From Streptomyces sp. DvalAA-43 (GTDB taxonomy: Bacteria; Actinomycetota; Actinomycetes; Streptomycetales; Streptomycetaceae): a stretch of DNA of 64,000 nucleotides. The notes under the pieces were generated by a model that saw only the letters and a program-made list of their open reading frames with translations, ran no database searches and was not told the DNA's origin. The translations under genes and the position numbers were made by a program. This document shows positions 27,812 to 36,257 of this stretch, one piece after another. Location: contig NZ_FMBW01000076.1 in the NCBI RefSeq assembly GCF_900091725.1, forward strand, positions 1 to 64,000. Reading direction: 5' to 3'. Within the stretch, counting starts at the first letter, position 1. Every line of letters starts with the position of its first letter.

Positions 27812-29113
27812 TTGCGTCGTCCCACGGCACGCGCGTATGCCGCCTCAGCCGCGGCCCTGGCCGCCCTGCTCACGCTCGTCCCGGCCGCCCAGGCCGACAG
27901 CACGGACCTCACGGCAGCCGCGACGACGGTGATCGAGAAGGTCCCGTACGCGATGGACTCGTCGAACCAGGCCGCGTGGTGGACGCCGGCCGCCACGTAC
28001 AAGGGCCGGGGTCAGTACACGTACTTCGCCTTCAACGAGCCCGGGGCGACGGCTGCCACACACCGTCCGGCCATCGCGCGGCGCGACCCGGACGGGGTCT
28101 GGAGCCGTCTGCCGCTGCTCGACAAGAACGGACAGCAGGCCGAGTTCGCCGACGACAACGGTCACAATCAGCCGTCCGTCGCGCGCGACGGCAGCGGCCG
28201 CCTGCATGTGTTCGCCTCCATGCACGCCAACGCCTGGCGCTACTTCCGCACCGAGGCCCCCGGCGGGGACGTCACGGACCACGCGGCCGAACTGCCCGAC
28301 CAGGGCGTGGGCATCACCTACCCGATCGTGACGACCGCGCCCAACGGCGATCTGTACCTGGCCGCCCGCGTCGGCGCCGGTGCCGACCAGCGGCCCGGCA
28401 AGCTGTACCGCTGGGACAACGCCGCCGCGCAGTGGAGCGTGGTCGCCACCTTCGCCGGTGCGCTGAACCGCTCCGTGTACCCCGACGACCTGACGGTGGA
28501 CGCCGCCGGGCGCGTGCACCTGCTGTACGAGTGGGCCAAGGCCCCGGCGACCGGGTTCCGGCACCAGCTCTCCTACCTGCGCTACGACCCGGCGACCGGC
28601 GCCTTCACGGACAGCGCAGGCGCGGCCGCCACCACTCCGGTGACGCCCGCGACGTCCGATGTGATCCAGGACCTCACCGCGGGCGAGGAGTGGAGCATCG
28701 ACAACGCCTACACGGGTCCGGCGGTGCAGAGCGCCAAGCTCACCCTCGACGGCTCCACCCCGAAGGTCGCCTACCGCTACCGGTCGGCCGACAGCGGCGG
28801 AGACTTCCGCGTCTACTACGCGTCTCCGAGCGCCGGCGACTGGGCCCGCCAGACCGTGTACGCCGGTGGCCCGACCACCGCGGCCCTCGGTATCACCTGG
28901 GACGAGACGGACGCCGGACGCGTCTACTACGTGACCGGCTCCGGCACCGACCGCGTCTTCGCCGCGACCTCGGCGGGCAGCACGTGGACCTCTCAGTCCG
29001 CCGCGCCGGGCGTGAGCGCGGACCGGCTCGCGGTGCGCCGCGACTCGGACGGGAACGACGTGCTGTACCTGCCGGACACCGCCCACGGCTCGCTCTACTA
29101 CGGGCGCCGTTGA
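27812..29113 (+). CDS. Secreted BNR_4-like beta-propeller protein
   Basis: 433 residues from a TTG at 27812 with AAGGAG upstream. A Sec signal peptide with a basic start and hydrophobic core ends at AQA-DS (about residue 28). The mature protein has repeated blade-like units, for example NGHNQPSVARDGSGRLHVF, LTVDAAGRVHLLYEW and TLDGSTPKVAYRYRS, matching BNR_4-type propellers found in polysaccharide lyases and related glycan-active proteins. It probably acts outside the cell on the polymer whose products the ABC system imports. No enzyme activity is proven by sequence. Confidence 0.82.
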   Translation: MRRPTARAYAASAAALAALLTLVPAAQADSTDLTAAATTVIEKVPYAMDSSNQAAWWTPAATYKGRGQYTYFAFNEPGATAATHRPAIARRDPDGVWSRLPLLDKNGQQAEFADDNGHNQPSVARDGSGRLHVFASMHANAWRYFRTEAPGGDVTDHAAELPDQGVGITYPIVTTAPNGDLYLAARVGAGADQRPGKLYRWDNAAAQWSVVATFAGALNRSVYPDDLTVDAAGRVHLLYEWAKAPATGFRHQLSYLRYDPATGAFTDSAGAAATTPVTPATSDVIQDLTAGEEWSIDNAYTGPAVQSAKLTLDGSTPKVAYRYRSADSGGDFRVYYASPSAGDWARQTVYAGGPTTAALGITWDETDAGRVYYVTGSGTDRVFAATSAGSTWTSQSAAPGVSADRLAVRRDSDGNDVLYLPDTAHGSLYYGRR

Positions 29114-29204
29114 TCCCCTGCCCCATGGGCACTCCCGGCGGCGTGATGGACCGCTGACCGCTGCGGCAATCGGTGACCTGGAAACGCCGGGCCGGAGCCG
29201 TCTC

Positions 29205-29238
29205 GTCTCACGCACGTCTCACACGGCGTGCGTGAGAC
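29205..29238 (+). terminator. Probable terminator after the BNR gene
   Basis: 12-bp perfect inverted repeat (GTCTCACGCACG with CGTGCGTGAGAC) and a 10-nt loop, about 90 nt past the BNR stop codon and about 95 nt before purB. The left arm is preceded by an extra GTCTC copy. No T tract follows. Confidence 0.5.
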
Positions 29239-29333
29239 GGCGGCGCAGGCACCTCTGACCTGGACCTTCCTGGACCCCATGGACCCCGCGGGCGCTCACG
29301 AACCGCCGGAGACGGCAGGTAAGCTCTGGACAC

Positions 29334-30776
29334 GTGACTGCTGTGTCTGCGAAGCCTCGCATCCCCAATGTCCTGGCCGGCCGCTACGCCTCCACGGAGC
29401 TGGCCGTCCTCTGGTCCCCCGAGCAGAAGGTGAAGCTGGAACGCCAGCTGTGGCTGGCGGTGCTGCGCGCTCAGAAGGACCTCGGGATCGAGGTGCCGGA
29501 CGCCGCGCTCGCCGATTACGAACGTGTCATCGACCAGGTCGACCTGGCCTCGATCGCCGAGCGCGAGAAGGTCACCCGGCACGACGTCAAGGCCCGGATC
29601 GAGGAGTTCAACGCCCTCGCCGGCCACGAGCAGGTCCACAAGGGCATGACGTCCCGCGACCTCACGGAGAACGTCGAACAGCTTCAGATCCGGCTCTCCC
29701 TGGAGCTGATGCGCGACCGCACGGTGGCGGTCCTGGCCAGGCTCGGCAAGCTGGCGGGTGAGTACCGCGAGCTGGTCATGGCCGGTCGCTCGCACAACGT
29801 CGCCGCTCAGGCGACCACGCTCGGCAAGCGCTTCGCGACCGCCGCCGACGAGCTCCTGGTGGCGTACGGGCGGCTGGAGGACCTGCTGGACCGCTACCCG
29901 CTGCGCGGCATCAAGGGCCCCGTGGGCACGGCTCAGGACATGCTCGACCTGCTGGGCGGCGACGCCGGGAAGCTCGCCGACCTCGAACAGCGCATCGCCG
30001 CGCACCTCGGTTTCGCACAGGCCTTCACCTCGGTCGGCCAGGTCTACCCGCGCTCGCTCGACTACGACGTGGTGACCGCGCTGGTCCAGCTGGCCGCGGC
30101 GCCCTCGTCGGTCGCCAAGACGATCCGTCTGATGGCCGGGCACGAGCTGGTGACCGAGGGCTTCAAGCCGGGTCAGGTCGGCTCGTCCGCGATGCCGCAC
30201 AAGATGAACACCCGCTCCTGCGAGCGCGTCAACGGCCTGATGGTGATCCTGCGCGGCTACGCGTCGATGACCGGCGAGCTGGCCGGCGACCAGTGGAACG
30301 AGGGCGATGTGTCCTGCTCCGTGGTTCGTCGCGTGGCGCTCCCTGACGCCTTCTTCGCGTTCGACGGTCTGCTGGAGACCTTCCTCACGGTGCTGGACGA
30401 GTTCGGGGCGTTCCCGGCCGTCGTCGCCCGTGAGCTGGACCGCTACCTCCCCTTCCTCGCCACGACCAAGGTCCTGATGGGCGCGGTGCGCGCGGGTGTC
30501 GGCCGTGAGGTCGCCCACGAGGCGATCAAGGAGAACGCCGTCGCCTCGGCCCTCGCCATGCGTGAGCAGGGCGCCGAGCGCAATGAGCTGCTCGACAAGC
30601 TGGCCGCCGACGACCGCATCCCGCTGGACCGCGCACAGCTCGACGCCCTGATGGCCGACAAGCTCTCCTTCACGGGCGCGGCGGGCGACCAGGTCACCGC
30701 GCTGATCTCCCGCATCGAGGAGATCGCCAAGCAGCACCCCGAGGCCGCCGCATACACGCCGGGCTCCATCCTCTGA
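29334..30776 (+). CDS. purB: Adenylosuccinate lyase
   Basis: 480 residues, the length typical of the actinobacterial form. The fumarase/aspartase superfamily signature GSSAMPHKMNTRSCERV is near residue 285, and the upstream catalytic regions appear as KGMTSRDLTENVEQ and GRSHNVAAQATTLGKR. The enzyme acts twice in purine synthesis: it splits SAICAR to AICAR and adenylosuccinate to AMP, releasing fumarate. Start is GTG at 29334. The downstream glycosylase gene follows after 19 nt and may be co-transcribed. Confidence 0.96.
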   Translation: MTAVSAKPRIPNVLAGRYASTELAVLWSPEQKVKLERQLWLAVLRAQKDLGIEVPDAALADYERVIDQVDLASIAEREKVTRHDVKARIEEFNALAGHEQVHKGMTSRDLTENVEQLQIRLSLELMRDRTVAVLARLGKLAGEYRELVMAGRSHNVAAQATTLGKRFATAADELLVAYGRLEDLLDRYPLRGIKGPVGTAQDMLDLLGGDAGKLADLEQRIAAHLGFAQAFTSVGQVYPRSLDYDVVTALVQLAAAPSSVAKTIRLMAGHELVTEGFKPGQVGSSAMPHKMNTRSCERVNGLMVILRGYASMTGELAGDQWNEGDVSCSVVRRVALPDAFFAFDGLLETFLTVLDEFGAFPAVVARELDRYLPFLATTKVLMGAVRAGVGREVAHEAIKENAVASALAMREQGAERNELLDKLAADDRIPLDRAQLDALMADKLSFTGAAGDQVTALISRIEEIAKQHPEAAAYTPGSIL

Positions 30777-30795
30777 CTGCCTCGACCACAGTCGG

Positions 30796-31359
30796 ATGAC
30801 GCCCGAAGAGCTCCAGGCCGCCCGCGACCGCACCGTTCCCGACGTGGTCGCGGGTGGCCTGCGTGTGCTGTTCTGCGGAATCAACCCGAGCCTCATGACA
30901 GGGGCTACGGGGCACCACTTCGCCTACCCCGGCAACCGCTTCTGGCCGGTACTCCACCGGTCCGGCTTCACACCCCGGCAGTTGAAGCCGGCCGAACAGG
31001 CCGAACTGCTGCGGTACGGCCTCGGCATCACCAACGTGGTCGCGCGGGCCACTGCTCGCGCGGACGAGCTGTCCGCAGAGGAGTTCCGCGAGGGTGGGAA
31101 GATCCTGGCGGCGAAAGTCGAGGACCTGCGGCCACAGTGGCTGGCGGTCGTAGGTGTCACCGCGTACCGCACGGCCTTCGGCAGGCGAACCGCCCAGATC
31201 GGTCCGCAGGAGCACACGATCGGCGGTGCCCGCGTCTGGGCCCTGCCCAACCCCAGCGGCCTGAACGCTCACTGGAACGCTCAGACGATGGCAGAGGAGT
31301 ACGGACGCCTCCTCGCCCGCGTCGGCCCCGACGCCGCCTTCACCACCGAAGAGCCCTGA
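30796..31359 (+). CDS. mug: G/U(T) mismatch-specific DNA glycosylase (Mug family)
   Basis: 187 residues. The uracil-DNA glycosylase superfamily motif 1 reads FCGINPSLMTG, with the GINPS form of the Mug/TDG branch, and motif 2 is LPNPSGLNAHW. It removes uracil, thymine or related damaged pyrimidines opposite guanine, starting base-excision repair. In a genome of over 70% GC, repair of cytosine deamination is especially relevant. It lies 19 nt downstream of purB with no terminator between them. Confidence 0.92.
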   Translation: MTPEELQAARDRTVPDVVAGGLRVLFCGINPSLMTGATGHHFAYPGNRFWPVLHRSGFTPRQLKPAEQAELLRYGLGITNVVARATARADELSAEEFREGGKILAAKVEDLRPQWLAVVGVTAYRTAFGRRTAQIGPQEHTIGGARVWALPNPSGLNAHWNAQTMAEEYGRLLARVGPDAAFTTEEP

Positions 31360-31781
31360 CACCTGGCCCTCGACGCCTGTGCCAGCACCGGCAGGACGGC
31401 CTCGGTCGGTTCGGTCGGCTTCGGTTGGGTTGGCTTGGGTTGGCTTCGGTCGAAGAGTCCGGCAACCGTGTCGGTCTCCACCCCCGCGATGGCCCCGGCC
31501 TACCGCCCACCACCTGCCACCTGCCACCTGCCACCTACCGGCAGACGTCGGCCGCCGCAGCCTGATCTGCTACCTCCGCCCGTCTCACCCGGCGTGCAGC
31601 GGCCCGTCGCGAAGTGAGCAGTGTCCGGGCCCCTCGCAGGGACCGGAACCGGACTCCGACCTGCCCGCCCGTCCCGCCGAACGGTGGACGGTGGCGGAGC
31701 TCGTCGCGGCGCGATTCCCCGACCCGGCCACCGCAACAAACGGCTCCGTGCCCGTCCAGCGGGGACAGCGGCCTGTTCACC
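31360..31781. repeat. Intergenic region with two short imperfect tandem repeats
   Basis: 422 nt with no supported gene. At 31401-31451 an imperfect run of GGTCGGTTC/GGTTGGCTT-type units occurs; at 31510-31537 four tandem 7-mers CCACCTG lie head to tail (the last ends in A). Short frames crossing both are compositional. The region separates mug from a convergent hypothetical gene and contains no clear terminator hairpin. Confidence 0.6.
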
Positions 31782-32219
31782 TCACGGCGGATCGCTCTCC
31801 GTCACCACGACGTTCAGCTCGCACCCGGGACCTTCCTCCTCCAGGTAGAGCCCCATGGCGATCCAACGGTCCTCGATCCTCCACACTTGGAGGTACTCGC
31901 AGCCCGCAATCGCCTCGACCCATGCCTCCGGTATCTCCTCACCGGCGGCCATCCGCTCCTGCGCACTCCACAGGCTGACCAGCTGTGGTTCACCCCAACG
32001 ACCGGTAAGCAGCGTGAGCAGTGCATCGTGCTCCGCGAGGCACTGGGCCCGGTGCTCCAGTCTCCGCACCTCGTCGTCGTCCCAGTGATCGACGTCCGCG
32101 TGCAGGGACGCCGTGTGATACCCGGGCCCGCTGACTCCCGAGCCAGACCGGATGCGCTCCGTGGGAAAGTCCAAGGTGCGCATCGCGTCGATGAGGCGGA
32201 GATGATGTGCGGTGGTCAT
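31782..32219 (-). CDS. Hypothetical protein (145 aa)
   Basis: 145 residues, acidic, with no signal peptide or membrane segment. The sequence (HLRLIDAMRTLDFPTERIRS, HWDDDEVRRLEHRAQCLAEH, VEAIAGCEYLQVWRIEDRW) has good amphipathic patterning and streptomycete codon bias, which supports a real gene. The general look recalls small SUKH/immunity-like or barnase-inhibitor-like proteins, but I recognise no specific family. It is the only gene between mug and the ABC exporter on its strand. Confidence 0.65.
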   Translation of the reverse strand: MTTAHHLRLIDAMRTLDFPTERIRSGSGVSGPGYHTASLHADVDHWDDDEVRRLEHRAQCLAEHDALLTLLTGRWGEPQLVSLWSAQERMAAGEEIPEAWVEAIAGCEYLQVWRIEDRWIAMGLYLEEEGPGCELNVVVTESDPP

Positions 32220-32338
32220 GCCGCCAGTAAACCGCCCGGCACTGACAATCCGCTCCTCGCCAGGAGCTTTGAGGCCCTTTCAGCCGTTCTGATCCGCATT
32301 GAAGCCGTTCCGAGCGGCATCCGAATCGTGGCAGTGGC

Positions 32339-33076
32339 CTACGCGTCCCTGCGCCGAACCGCCCACCACCCTGCCAGCAGCGCAGCCACGGCCCAGACCG
32401 CAGCCACTGCGAGTCCACCCCACGGTCCGAGGCTTCCCTCGGGGTTCTGATGGAGCACCATCTGTCCCGCCCGGTCCGGCAGAAACTGTGCGACGCCGCT
32501 GGAGGCGTCACCGACCACGAACGAGACGATGAGCACGAACGGTATGAGCAGGCTGAGTACGGCTACGGCACTGCGCAGCACCACTGTCAGTCCGGCGGCC
32601 AACAGCGCCATCAGCATCAGATAGATGGCGCCACCGAGGGCTGCCCGCAAAGCTCCCGGCTCGCCCAGGTCGATCGCGTACTTCCCCATGAACGTCTGGC
32701 CCAGGAAGAAGGTACTGAAGCTGCTGACCAGGCCGACGGCGAGTGCCGGCGCCCCGACGACGGTGATCTTGACGGCGTAGAGGAGACTGCGACGCGGTAC
32801 AGCGGCGAGTGATATCCGCAGAGCTCCGTTGAGGTACTCGGCGGAGAGCGCGGTCGCCCCGAAGCTGATGGCCGCGATCTGGCCGAAGTTCAGTGCGTAG
32901 AAGGCGTTGAAGACCGGATCGGCACCGGCTTGGGCCGCCTCGGACTGACCGACCGTGGAGAAGGCGAGCAAGGTGACGGCGAGTGTCACGATGAGGACGG
33001 CTATCAGGGATCCCGCCACGGAGCGGAGCGATCTCATCTTGATCCACTCGGAACGCAGCACTGCGGTGGTCGACAT
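32339..33076 (-). CDS. ABC-2 type transporter permease
   Basis: 245 residues with about six hydrophobic helices, starting MSTTAVLRSEWIKMRSLRS, a hallmark of actinobacterial ABC-2 permeases (ExWxKxRS near the N-terminus). It forms an exporter with the ATPase encoded immediately upstream (2-nt gap). The exported compound is unknown; such pairs next to a DesK-like two-component system often handle peptide antibiotics or membrane stress. Confidence 0.9.
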   Translation of the reverse strand: MSTTAVLRSEWIKMRSLRSVAGSLIAVLIVTLAVTLLAFSTVGQSEAAQAGADPVFNAFYALNFGQIAAISFGATALSAEYLNGALRISLAAVPRRSLLYAVKITVVGAPALAVGLVSSFSTFFLGQTFMGKYAIDLGEPGALRAALGGAIYLMLMALLAAGLTVVLRSAVAVLSLLIPFVLIVSFVVGDASSGVAQFLPDRAGQMVLHQNPEGSLGPWGGLAVAAVWAVAALLAGWWAVRRRDA

Positions 33077-33078
33077 GT

Positions 33079-34011
33079 TCAGGCCTCCTGAGGGTGGGCG
33101 GACGAGGCCGACGCGAATTCCGTGGCGTCGGCGGTGAGGTCGAGATAGGCCTGTTCCAACGTGGCCTGCTCATCGGTGAGTTCGAGGACAGCAATGCCTT
33201 CGGTAGCGGCTATCGCGCCGATCTCCCCGGCCTTCGCTCCTTCGATGGTCCAACGGCCGTCTTCGCCCTGCACAGGGTCGTAACCTTTGCGTATCAGGAC
33301 ATCGCGCAGCCGTGTGGAATCGGTCGTGCGTACTCGTGCGCGGGGTCTGCTGCGGGAGTCCAGGAACTCCTGCATCGGCAGGTCGGCGAGGAGCCGGCCG
33401 CGGCCGAGGATCACGAGGTGGTCGGCGAACGACGAGGTCTCGTTCATCAGATGGCTGGATACGAGGACCGTGCGTCCCTCCCGGGCAAGCCGTTTCATCA
33501 GCTCGCGGATCCAGATGATGCCTTCCGGGTCGAGGCCGTTGGACGGCTCGTCCAGCATCACCACCTCCGGATCACCCAGCAGGGCGGCCGCTATGCCCAG
33601 CCGCTGTCGCATGCCGAGTGAGAAGGTCTTGATCCGGGCTTCTCCCACCTCGCCGAGGCCGGCCTCCACCAGGACTTCCTCGACCCTGCGCGCACCGAGG
33701 CCGTTGCTGACCGCCAGGGCGAGCAGGTGATTCCGTGCGGTGCGCGCGCCATGGGCGGCCTGGGCGTCCAGCAAGGCGCCCACCCGGCGCAGTGGATCGC
33801 CGATGGTGGCGTAGAACTGCCCGCCGATGGTGGCCGTGCCGCCGGTGGGCCGGTCGAGGCCGAGAACGAGTCGCATAGTGGTCGACTTGCCCGCGCCGTT
33901 GGGGCCGAGAAAGCCGGTGACACGTCCGGGGCGCACGCTGAACGTGAGGTTGTCCACGGCACGGGTCGAGCCGAATTCCTTGGTGAGTTCATGGACGTCG
34001 ATGCTGGTCAT
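33079..34011 (-). CDS. ABC transporter ATP-binding protein
   Basis: 310 residues. Walker A FLGPNGAGKSTTMR, a signature region LGMRQRLGIAAALLGDPE with Walker B VVMLDEPSNGLDPEG, and the H-loop SSHLMNE are all present. About 80 residues after the ATPase core form the usual DrrA-type C-terminal extension. It drives the ABC-2 permease encoded downstream. The gene is divergent from the histidine kinase gene across 100 nt, so the two-component system is likely to regulate it. Confidence 0.93.
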   Translation of the reverse strand: MTSIDVHELTKEFGSTRAVDNLTFSVRPGRVTGFLGPNGAGKSTTMRLVLGLDRPTGGTATIGGQFYATIGDPLRRVGALLDAQAAHGARTARNHLLALAVSNGLGARRVEEVLVEAGLGEVGEARIKTFSLGMRQRLGIAAALLGDPEVVMLDEPSNGLDPEGIIWIRELMKRLAREGRTVLVSSHLMNETSSFADHLVILGRGRLLADLPMQEFLDSRSRPRARVRTTDSTRLRDVLIRKGYDPVQGEDGRWTIEGAKAGEIGAIAATEGIAVLELTDEQATLEQAYLDLTADATEFASASSAHPQEA

Positions 34012-34048
34012 GTCCCAAGCCTCGCGGCCACGCCCCGTGTCTCACCTC

Positions 34049-34062
34049 CCCCACGGGTGGGG
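34049..34062. promoter_or_regulatory. Inverted repeat in the ABC / histidine-kinase divergent gap
   Basis: CCCCAC-GG-GTGGGG, a perfect 6-bp inverted repeat in the middle of the 100-nt gap. Its place suggests an operator for the response regulator encoded by the neighbouring two-component system; this is inference from position. Confidence 0.35.
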
Positions 34063-34111
34063 ATCGTCTCCCTCTCTCGGGGGAGCCGCCACGACCACTC
34101 GGACTGACACG

Positions 34112-35302
34112 ATGGCTTGCATGTTCCGCCTCCTGCGCCCGCTCGCCGAATCGGCCACCTACACCCGGTGGCTCCATCTCCTCATCCCGATGGCGGGCTA
34201 CAGCGTGTGGGTATTCATCTCGCCGAACACGCCCTGGGTGCCCGTGCTCCTCGCCGTGCCGGTCGGGCTCGTGCCGGGGATGCGGCTCGCCGAGGGAGTG
34301 CAGGCACAGCTTCTGCTCGCGCCCGAGCAGAGAGGCAGCGCCCACGCCACGATCTCCGCGGCCAAAGCGACCACTTGGGCCGATCGCTGGAGAACGGTGC
34401 TGTGGCTGGAGGTACGAATAGCGCTCGCTGTCCCCGTGTGGTTCGCCACGGTATGGCTGCCGGCAACCACGGTGGACCTCGTTCTCACCTCTTTCGGCAA
34501 CGGCCCCAGCGATGAATGGCTCTTCCGCGGAGCGGAGCCGCACTGGTGGTATGCCCTGCTGGCGCCCCTGCCGCTCTTGATGCTGCTTCCCATCGTCGTG
34601 ATCAGCGGCCGGCTGACCACCGCGAGCGCTCAACGTCTTCTCGGCCCCTCGCAGGTGCAGCGGTTGACCGCTCTGGAGGAGCGCACCGAGCAGTTGCTGG
34701 AGCGCAACCGCATCGCACGTGAGCTGCATGATTCGATCGGGCACGCGTTGACGGTCGCGGTCGTGCAGGCCGGCGCGGCCAGGGCGGCTCAGGACCCGGA
34801 TTTCACCGAACGGGCACTGGCCGCGATCGAGGAGACGGGCCGGGACGCGCTCGACGATCTGGAACGGGTCCTGCGGGTGCTGCGTGAATCGGGCACACCG
34901 GTGGGACAGCGGCCGACGCTGGTGGAAGCGGACCGGCTCCTGGACTCCGCGCGCGGTTCGGGTGCGAAGATCGACGCGGACGTGTCAGGGCCGTTGGAAC
35001 AGGTTCCTGGCGCGATCTCCCGCGAGGGGTATCGCATTCTTCAGGAGTCCCTCACCAACGTGCTGCGTCATTCGGGGGCGGTCCCTGTCCGCGTGCGGAT
35101 CACTGTCGCCAACCGCCGACTGGAGTTGGAAGTCACCAATCCGCTTAGTGGGGCGACCGTCGCGCCGGGGGGCGGGAGCGGGCTGCGGGGCATCCGGGAG
35201 CGGGCCTCGCTTCTGGGTGGAAAGGCCGAGACGGGTCCACACGAGGGGGAATGGCGGGTGCACGCGAGCCTTCCGCTGGACGGCCTGAGGGTTGCCCCGT
35301 GA
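34112..35302 (+). CDS. Sensor histidine kinase (HisKA_3 type)
   Basis: 396 residues from the ATG at 34112 (ATG at 34121 also possible; no clear Shine-Dalgarno). About four membrane helices fill the first 175 residues. The phosphoacceptor motif is IARELHDSIGHALTVAVVQA, typical of NarL-type kinases. The ATP-binding domain carries ESLTNVLRHS and GGGSGLRGIRERASLLGG. It probably senses an envelope or membrane signal and phosphorylates the response regulator encoded 205 nt downstream. Confidence 0.92.
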   Translation: MACMFRLLRPLAESATYTRWLHLLIPMAGYSVWVFISPNTPWVPVLLAVPVGLVPGMRLAEGVQAQLLLAPEQRGSAHATISAAKATTWADRWRTVLWLEVRIALAVPVWFATVWLPATTVDLVLTSFGNGPSDEWLFRGAEPHWWYALLAPLPLLMLLPIVVISGRLTTASAQRLLGPSQVQRLTALEERTEQLLERNRIARELHDSIGHALTVAVVQAGAARAAQDPDFTERALAAIEETGRDALDDLERVLRVLRESGTPVGQRPTLVEADRLLDSARGSGAKIDADVSGPLEQVPGAISREGYRILQESLTNVLRHSGAVPVRVRITVANRRLELEVTNPLSGATVAPGGGSGLRGIRERASLLGGKAETGPHEGEWRVHASLPLDGLRVAP

Positions 35303-35507
35303 GCCCCGGTGAATCCACGAGCGGCGTCGCATGCCACGCGTCGTACGGCGGAGGGGCACCTGCGTACCGGGCGGACAGGGGCGCCCGGGGCGCCCGGGGC
35401 TCCATGGGTATACGAGGCGTCCCTGGCCGTGACGCCAGTACGGCGGGGTGGTGCGGCCGATGTCGTACGCCCACCAGGGACCACTGGACAGCCCGTAGGC
35501 TGGCCCC

Positions 35508-36158
35508 ATGCCGGTTAGCGTACTTCTGGTCGACGACGAGCCCCTTGTCCGCGCGGGGTTGCGCGCGGTTCTGGAGGCTCAGCCCGATATCGAGGTGGTG
35601 GGCGAGGCAGGCGACGGCGCCGCTGTGATCCCACTGCTGCGTCAGCTGCGCCCCGACGTGGTGGCCATTGACGTCCGGATGCCTTTGATGGACGGCATCG
35701 AGGCCACGCGAGTGGTGCTGCGCACAGTGCCGGATCCGCCGAAGATCCTCGTGGTGACCACCTTCGAGAACGACGAGTACGTCTACGAGGCGCTGCGTGC
35801 CGGTGCGGACGGCTTCCTTCTCAAACGTGCCCGGCCCGCCGAAATCGTGCACGCGGTACGTCTGGTCGCAGAAGGCGAGTCGCTGCTCTTCCCGGCGGCG
35901 GTCCGGCAGCTCGCCGCCGAGTACGGGACGAGCAAGGCGCGCGCCGCCATGGACCGGGCGGCGCTCACCGAGCGGGAATCCGTGGTCCTCCGGCTGATGG
36001 CCCGTGGCCTGTCGAACGCGGAGATCGCCGCCAAGCTCGTGGTCGGTGTCGAGACGGTGAAGACCCATGTCAGCGCGGTACTGGCCAAGTTGGGTGCGAG
36101 GGACCGCACCCAGGCGGTGATCGCGGCATACGAATCCGGGTTCGTCGCTCCGGGCTGA
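35508..36158 (+). CDS. Response regulator, NarL/LuxR type
   Basis: 216 residues. The receiver domain has the acidic pair DDE near residue 9, the phosphoacceptor Asp in VVAIDVRMPLMDGIE, and the conserved Lys in FLLKRARP. The C-terminal LuxR helix-turn-helix is LTERESVVLRLMARGLSNAE, then VETVKTHVSAVLAKL. It is the partner of the upstream kinase and probably controls the divergent ABC exporter. Confidence 0.93.
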   Translation: MPVSVLLVDDEPLVRAGLRAVLEAQPDIEVVGEAGDGAAVIPLLRQLRPDVVAIDVRMPLMDGIEATRVVLRTVPDPPKILVVTTFENDEYVYEALRAGADGFLLKRARPAEIVHAVRLVAEGESLLFPAAVRQLAAEYGTSKARAAMDRAALTERESVVLRLMARGLSNAEIAAKLVVGVETVKTHVSAVLAKLGARDRTQAVIAAYESGFVAPG

Positions 36159-36257
36159 TGTCCCCGGCCGGGGAAGCCCATCGCGGCCCACGGTCGCCCC
36201 GTACCTGGGCAGCGAGTACCATCCGCCTGACATGCGCTCGAGCTGGGAGGACACACC

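Noticed and set aside
31782..36158. Lantibiotic or other peptide biosynthetic cluster around the ABC exporter and two-component system
   Set aside because: No precursor peptide, modification enzyme or protease gene was found; the set is an ordinary regulated exporter.
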